DNA from: Spirometra erinaceieuropaei
Lineage: Eukaryota; Platyhelminthes; Cestoda; Diphyllobothriidea; Diphyllobothriidae
NCBI GenBank assembly: GCA_902702965.1
Contig: CACRXP010000145.1
Coordinates: forward strand, 435,889-499,888
Direction of reading: 5' to 3'
DNA length: 64,000 bases
The position numbers were made by a program, and so were the translations under genes. Below are positions 58,371 to 64,000 of this stretch, piece after piece. A model generated the notes under the pieces. It made no database searches and was not told the DNA's origin. It worked only from the letters and a program-made list of their open reading frames with translations. The stretch's first letter is position 1; the number at the start of each line of letters is the position of its first letter.

Positions 58371-58760
58371 AGATGACCTTAACCAATAATAGAATCCTTT
58401 AGTCACACTCGGTCTAGACGTTAATTATTTATGCAAGCCCGTTGTATAAAGACGGGCTGGGGAAACGGTCACGAAAATTTACCCAAAAGTTTACTATATC
58501 CCAAAAAAATTCATCTCCCTATATATATCTCTTTAAATGCACGTTTTACAATTCATATATATTTAAAAATGCCTTGTTAAATTTTCGAGGAAACTAATGA
58601 GTGAACTTAGAGAAATCTTACGAAACCGACATTTTCAGGCACGGTCCAAAGTTTAATATCAATATTTGAGCTGAAATCCATCGGCCACTGCGAAATAACC
58701 CCTTAATATTCACAAACCGACAAAAAGCAGCCAGCCGCATAGAACTGTGTAATGATTCAC
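58371..58760. other. AT-rich spacer between Penelope-like fragments
   Basis: No coding similarity is seen. It may be untranslated parts of copies b and c. Confidence 0.35.
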
Positions 58761-59498
58761 CGTACTACTGGCCTTCCTACGGCCAGTTCGTGTTCGCGTA
58801 GAGGCCGATTTCCCAGTTTGACCACAGTAAACCGCATCGAAGCTGTTGCATGGTATCTTATAGAAGACTTCCTTCTTATCTACGAAGTGTAGTCGTCAGC
58901 CTGTGCGCCACATGTATTTGGTGCTTCCTAAAGTGTCTTTCAACTAGTTCGGACACGTTCCTAATGCACTGAAGTGTTCGCCAGTTTTTCGGTTTGGGCG
59001 CCTGATCGGAACAATCTAATTCCTTGTCTTTTCTTAACTCCTGTCGTCTCATGCATCGGTATACAAAATATCTATGATACACATTCTGGGAAAACAGTTT
59101 GAACAAATAGTTCAGTTCTGTTTGATAGGTTTCGTTGTCAGAGCAGTGAGTTCTTGTTCGGTTAAGGAGGATGTTCATGGCACTCCGTTCGTGAGAGATC
59201 GGGTGGTTGCTCTCGTAATGTAAAAGAATTTCTGCGTAGGTTTCCTTGCGGTAAACCGAAATGTGAAATGTCCCGTCAGGCTTTCTCTGTACGAAGACAT
59301 CATGAAACGGGAGCTTGTTTGCTTCGTGAAGCCAATAGATAGGTGTGTGCCCATTCCTGATTGAATAAATACCCGATCTGCAGCGACAGAGAATGACAGG
59401 TGGCGAGACACTGATGAACTTCGGTTCGATGAAGTGTTTATGATCCATCTGGTAGGCCCCAGTGGTGGACCAACTGCGTCAGGTGCGTCTGTGCGCAT
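58761..59498 (-). mobile_element. Penelope-like element, RT end plus start of GIY-YIG (copy c)
   Basis: The frame 58876-59448 (190 codons) reads LPFHDVFVQRKPDGTFHISV, YESNHPISHERSAMNILLNR, CIRNVSELVERHFRKHQIHV and AHRLTTTLRR. This is the RT thumb region of Penelope-like elements. After a one-base frame change it continues EVFYKIPCNSFDAVYCGQTG, the start of the GIY-YIG nuclease (GIY appears as VFY, YIG as YCG), and is cut off near 58761. Its upstream RT part would lie in the assembly gap. Confidence 0.85.
58790..58931 (-). repeat. Inverted repeat, left arm (142 bp, perfect)
   Basis: It is identical to the reverse complement of 60431-60572 by direct base comparison and diverges just outside the inner 58790 end. 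Confidence 0.95.
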
Positions 59499-59528
59499 GT
59501 TTATGTTTCTGGTTCCAGCAGCTGGTCA

Positions 59529-60430
59529 NNNNNNNNNNNNNNNNNNNNNNNNNNNNNNNNNNNNNNNNNNNNNNNNNNNNNNNNNNNNNNNNNNNNNNNN
59601 NNNNNNNNNNNNNNNNNNNNNNNNNNNNNNNNNNNNNNNNNNNNNNNNNNNNNNNNNNNNNNNNNNNNNNNNNNNNNNNNNNNNNNNNNNNNNNNNNNNN
59701 NNNNNNNNNNNNNNNNNNNNNNNNNNNNNNNNNNNNNNNNNNNNNNNNNNNNNNNNNNNNNNNNNNNNNNNNNNNNNNNNNNNNNNNNNNNNNNNNNNNN
59801 NNNNNNNNNNNNNNNNNNNNNNNNNNNNNNNNNNNNNNNNNNNNNNNNNNNNNNNNNNNNNNNNNNNNNNNNNNNNNNNNNNNNNNNNNNNNNNNNNNNN
59901 NNNNNNNNNNNNNNNNNNNNNNNNNNNNNNNNNNNNNNNNNNNNNNNNNNNNNNNNNNNNNNNNNNNNNNNNNNNNNNNNNNNNNNNNNNNNNNNNNNNN
60001 NNNNNNNNNNNNNNNNNNNNNNNNNNNNNNNNNNNNNNNNNNNNNNNNNNNNNNNNNNNNNNNNNNNNNNNNNNNNNNNNNNNNNNNNNNNNNNNNNNNN
60101 NNNNNNNNNNNNNNNNNNNNNNNNNNNNNNNNNNNNNNNNNNNNNNNNNNNNNNNNNNNNNNNNNNNNNNNNNNNNNNNNNNNNNNNNNNNNNNNNNNNN
60201 NNNNNNNNNNNNNNNNNNNNNNNNNNNNNNNNNNNNNNNNNNNNNNNNNNNNNNNNNNNNNNNNNNNNNNNNNNNNNNNNNNNNNNNNNNNNNNNNNNNN
60301 NNNNNNNNNNNNNNNNNNNNNNNNNNNNNNNNNNNNNNNNNNNNNNNNNNNNNNNNNNNNNNNNNNNNNNNNNNNNNNNNNNNNNNNNNNNNNNNNNNNN
60401 NNNNNNNNNNNNNNNNNNNNNNNNNNNNNN
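59529..60430. other. Assembly gap (902 N)
   Basis: This is a run of N between two divergent Penelope-like fragments that share a perfect inverted repeat. The repeat probably caused the gap. Confidence 1.
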
Positions 60431-60572
60431 TTAGGAAGCACCAAATACATGTGGCGCACAGGCTGACGACTACACTTCGTAGATAAGAAGGAAGTCTTCT
60501 ATAAGATACCATGCAACAGCTTCGATGCGGTTTACTGTGGTCAAACTGGGAAATCGGCCTCTACGCGAACAC
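60431..60572 (+). repeat. Inverted repeat, right arm (142 bp, perfect)
   Basis: It is the mate of 58790-58931. It begins exactly at the gap boundary, so the true repeat may be longer. Confidence 0.95.
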
Positions 60573-60800
60573 CGACTGGCCGTGAGAAGGCGAGAACGCT
60601 TGTTTCAATTTGCATGCATGCGTTGGAAACCGGAAACATATTCGCCTGGGACACGGTATCATTGTAGGTGACTGGTCATCTGAGGAGGACCGGAGATTTT
60701 TAGAGGTCACCTATTCTGATAACTCATGCATTAAATGACACGTAGAATTGGATGCTGTCTACAACAACCTCAGTGAAATATGGAGAAGGCATTGGACATT
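60431..60800 (+). mobile_element. Penelope-like element, RT end plus GIY-YIG endonuclease (copy d)
   Basis: It starts at the gap edge with the same RT end as copy c on the opposite strand. It then reads EVFYKIPCNSFDAVYCGQTG, GNIFAWDTVS and RRFLEVTYSDNSCIK, ending HVELDAVYNNL near 60776. Stops replace conserved positions (for example an R to stop after SCIK). The GIY-YIG domain nicks DNA to prime reverse transcription. Confidence 0.8.
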
Positions 60801-62768
60801 CAGAACATTAGGCCAGCTTTATTGACATGGCATAATCGATTTTTACGAATTTTTAAATGTAAACTCTTTTGCACACTTACTCGTGTTTGAGGATGACTTG
60901 GGTAACCGAAGTCGAAAATATACCATAAATTTGTTTATATTTCCCAACGAACTTATTTCTTTCGAAATATATATATCTCGGGGGTGAAAAATTATACCAA
61001 CTTATCGCACTACTTTTAATGCGAATAGTGTAACCTACCAGGGGGTGGGGGTTGGCGCGTTCTCCCATTGCATGTCCCACATAAGTGCACTGAAACACGG
61101 CGGAACCTAGAGAGACACACAAATCCGCATCACGCTGTAAATTTTTTAGCCCCGTCACCGTAGAAAAACGTTAGTTAGGTGGACTTAAACACACCCTAGT
61201 TGCATTCCTCCGTTTTACTTTTGGCAGCCGGAATTTCTAATCCTCCCCGGAAGCGCGTAACATCAAGATCTAAGAGTAAGGCATGAAGCCTGAGTCAGGG
61301 TTGGGTTCGGGGCGCGGGATAACGTTAGTTTTAGGAATACGACGCTGTACTTAGATACTTCGGAAGCTAACGCCCTTACTAGCCAAGGTACATCTCGGGG
61401 TCAAGCTAAGGCGCAAAATGGCTTTGCTCGCGGCATATCCAGTCATCACTTGTTGCTATCCGCCATTTTATAGATACGAAGAATCTCCATGCGACATCGG
61501 CCCTAAGAATGCGCTAAATCGACGAGCTTGTGCGCATTCGCTGGGACGAAGTTCTAGGATATTCTACAGGGAACTCCATAATTTTAGTGTGCGTCCGTAT
61601 GGGGGATCGATTCTAGGAGTTGCGCTACTCGCACAGCTCTTCACACCGCTAGCTACGAGATGTCACACTAGGCGTATTACAAGAGGCATATCTGTAATTC
61701 ATCTAAGTATCAGCTGATGTCACTTATTGGGAAGTATTTGACTGGCTTTGCTCCGGGAAAAATGCTTCACGTCCTCGTTAGCCGCAGTCCATACGAAATG
61801 TGGTGACCTGATATGAGCATCGAATTTTTCAGTGCCTTTAGTTAGTCAGCTAAGCTAGCCTGTATGGCAAAATCTTTCGTACTTCTCGACGGACATTATG
61901 ACCCACTGAAGTATGCAAATGCAGATGATTGCGTCTAAATCAGCTATGCCTGGCACACCTTGTTGCGGCACCAGCAATCCGGACTTCAACCGTATGCAGA
62001 CAGTGGAGGTGTGAACACGGCTCGTAGATTCCAGGGAAAAACCAGGGCCTCGGGCTGTAACACTAGACAACTAAAGAGGCTGTACTTACAAATCTCTCTG
62101 TAAGAAAGACTGTGTACGTTAACTGTTGCCACCCACAACGCAAGCAGAAAAGGGGCCATGCGTAATATAGAAATGCATGTTGCACAAAGAGTCCTCAGCG
62201 ATACAAAGATCTAAGTTAGGAAAGAAATAGATCGTGATCAAGAATAGAAGGACTGCAGAGTAGCAGAAGACCTTACTTCACGACAGCGTGAGGGAAAATG
62301 AGGCAGGGATGTTTTGAAAGCAGCGCGCGCTCAGGCGAAAGGTCAAAAAAGTAGGGAGAGAACGGGATAGCGGGAGCAAATTAAACAGCAATATGGACTG
62401 ATTATTTCATATTACAATAAAGTAGTTCACGCACAGTACGAGTATGCAGGACAGAACGGACCACAGAACTCAGGCGGTGGACTAAGCATGACGAAGGGGA
62501 TGAACTAGAAGTTGGGGGAAAGGGGGGGTGGCCGTGGCCATCCCCACCAATAGGTCTGTTACAAGGAGTAGTCTTAAAGAATCACCAAAGTCGGAGAAAA
62601 CAAAATAAAACACAGGCGGCGTACACACGCACGCACATGCATAAAAGGTAGTAAGAGAACAAAGTGAAAAAAGTGCGAAAATAAAGCTAAAACGGGTCGG
62701 GGAGAGGGCACTAGGGCGGATACGACGAACACAGAGTTATTGCACGCGCGGGGCGACTTTAAGGAATT
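60801..62768. other. Intergenic sequence and probable beta-arrestin 3' UTR
   Basis: No exon is recognised. A degenerate G-rich TTAGG-like patch lies at 61295-61340. The last few hundred bases before 62769 should hold the 3' UTR of the beta-arrestin gene; I see no certain poly(A) signal. Confidence 0.4.
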
Positions 62769-62997
62769 TCAGGAGGAGGGACTCAGGAGCGCTGAGAGCG
62801 GAGAAGGGGCTGAGTTGGAGTCCGCAGTCAGTGAGACTTGGGGTTCCGAGAAAGTGGGGGTGTTGTCACCGCCGCCGGCGGCAGCAGCGAAGGGATTACT
62901 CGGTGGATTAATGTCTTCTCCGCGCAAGCGCAGTCGTGCAAAGTCCTCAAAGATTAGGTCGTCATTGGAAAGATCCGCTGCGCAGGCCTTTTTCGGG
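62769..62997 (-). CDS. ARRB: Beta-arrestin last coding exon
   Basis: It reads PKKACAADLSNDDLIFEDF, then ARLRLRGED, and a tail rich in Pro, Ala and Ser. It corresponds to the vertebrate tail around DDDIVFEDFARQRLKG. Confidence 0.88.
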
Positions 62998-63713
62998 CTA
63001 AAAAGGTAAGACGACAACATTGAAAACAAACAGAAAGGGCGGAGTGGGACTGGGAAATTTTATTTAACGCATAGTAAATTGTGAAATATTTTGGAAGTCG
63101 TACAAGCAGCTGATATTTGCGCCACAAAGCAATACCCTAATGCATGATGCCGTGAAAACGCCCTTATGGTCAGGCAAACCTCCAGTAGGCGTATCCCCAA
63201 TTTTCAGTGCGAAAAAAAACAAAACTGAGAGGTCAGAAGCGGACGTTTCTATCCTCTTTAAAAATCCTATTTTGCAATGCTCCTCCTTATTGTTAAATCC
63301 TATATGTCCAACGCCTTCACAACGAAAACTGCTGTTGCGTAAACTTTCACGAGAAAGAGCGGGGTTCAGCTTGTGCAGTTCTCAAATTATGAAAGGATCT
63401 ACGAAAAAGGTGGGATTTTAGACGGTCATGAGTGGGTATTTTGATGTGAAAAGGCACAATCAAGAAGCCTGGGGTAAAACGGTGGCTAAGAAGGCGATGG
63501 ACAGAGACAGCAGTTGCTACGAACATCTCGTCCGCTGAGAGGCTGATGAAGTTTCGATTTAACGAATCCTCCGACTCCGAGTTTGGTTGCGGTAGAGATC
63601 CGTCCTGTGGGGAGTTCACTTCAGCACTGGCCGCGGTCGGTCGGGCAGATTCGTCCTCGTCAATTACTGGCTTCGGATGAGTCAGCGTGAAGGGGAGTTC
63701 GACGCAAACATCG
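62769..63713 (-). CDS. ARRB: Beta-arrestin, C-terminal two exons (partial gene)
   Basis: Beta-arrestins bind phosphorylated G-protein-coupled receptors, stop signalling and link receptors to clathrin and AP-2. Exon 63564-63713 starts after CACTTTCAG and reads DVCVELPFTLTHPKP, the end of the arrestin C-domain. Exon 62769-62997 follows CTTACCTTTTTAG and reads SNDDLIFEDFARLRLRGED, the tail with the F-x-x-F-A-R-x-R AP-2-binding motif, then an Ala/Ser-rich end and TGA at 62769-62771. The second exon enters in phase 2. The donor at 63563 (TC, then GTTAAA) fits that phase but is weak, and 63524 also fits. No clear clathrin box (LIELD type) is seen. The N-terminal exons lie beyond the right edge. Confidence 0.88.
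63564..63713 (-). CDS. ARRB: Beta-arrestin penultimate coding exon (3' end uncertain)
   Basis: It reads DVCVELPFTLTHPKPVIDED, then an acidic Ser-rich stretch. The acceptor at 63715-63714 is clear. The donor is chosen by phase only. Confidence 0.75.
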
Positions 63714-64000
63714 CTGAAAGTGACGAGCAAGAAATGCCTCTAAGATAAGTATAGGATGAATATCTAAAGAGCTCTTGGGCAAATCATTATTCAAATGCAA
63801 GAAGACGTAACGTATGTCAAAAGGCAATGAGATGTGCTGACGACCATAACTAGCGGAGCACTGGCAACTTATGCGTGAACAGTCGTGGAAGCGAAGACTA
63901 CCGGTGCACCAGCCTTGCATTTTTCCTAGGTTCTACAGTGCCCAAGTAACAAAGCCTAGTGATAGGACCGGAGTTGAGGTGTAGCGCTTTACAGCATTTA
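63714..64000. other. Beta-arrestin intron
   Basis: This is the sequence upstream of the penultimate exon on the minus strand. No further arrestin exon is visible before the edge. Confidence 0.6.

Noticed and set aside
59434..60512. Reading frames of more than 320 codons across the second gap
   Set aside because: They are gap artefacts joined to real Penelope-like ends.

Overview
This is nuclear DNA from an invertebrate animal, most likely a tapeworm of the order Diphyllobothriidea (Spirometra / Schistocephalus / Dibothriocephalus group). Four things point there. (1) Host genes are split into exons with GT-AG introns, including a 44-nt and an apparent 30-nt intron, as is common in flatworms. 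(2) Nested non-LTR retrotransposons dominate. One is an RTE-like family ending in CPHC...GLxGHxRIH zinc fingers, which I associate with these tapeworms. (3) CR1-like LINEs are present. (4) Penelope-like elements are present. The species assignment rests on recalled family resemblance, not on a search. Two assembly gaps interrupt the window (37670-37670+846, i.e. to 38516, and 59529-60430).

Five host loci can be recognised. The last exon of a CDC50/TMEM30 flippase subunit lies at 2901-3061 (+). A complete CNOT3 (CCR4-NOT) gene occupies 18920-26674 (-) in three coding exons, all joined in phase 0. A ZSWIM2-type E3 ubiquitin ligase lies at 39592-43470 (+) in about eight exons, with its last exon not found. 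A broken copy of COP9 signalosome subunit 2 (COPS2) lies at 43945-44675 (-). The two C-terminal exons of a beta-arrestin lie at 62769-63713 (-), and the rest of that gene is off the right edge.

Layout: 585-2350, 3980-6890 and 8256-12372 are three minus-strand copies of the RTE-like element, and the middle one is split by a 994-bp TA-flanked foldback transposon. 12373-18919 is mostly featureless. CNOT3 follows, with two RTE tails in its introns. 27520-37600 is a CR1-like LINE zone: one nearly full plus-strand copy, a tRNA-like SINE, and two decayed relatives. After the first gap come ZSWIM2, the COPS2 pseudogene and a decayed CR1 copy. 46146-55983 is largely unassigned apart from one RTE tail and a long CTT microsatellite. 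56770-60800 holds four Penelope-like fragments arranged as two divergent pairs, the second pair straddling the second gap. The window ends in beta-arrestin.

The host genes are housekeeping genes with unrelated roles (mRNA deadenylation, ubiquitination, GPCR desensitisation, lipid flipping) and do not form a pathway. The notable biology is in gene structure (tiny introns, half of a ZZ zinc finger lost, a decayed COPS2 copy) and in the transposons (nested insertion with an internal empty site, antisense SINE at a LINE 5' end, inverted Penelope pairs). I saw no convincing new self-contained system such as a gene cluster, CRISPR-like array or operon.
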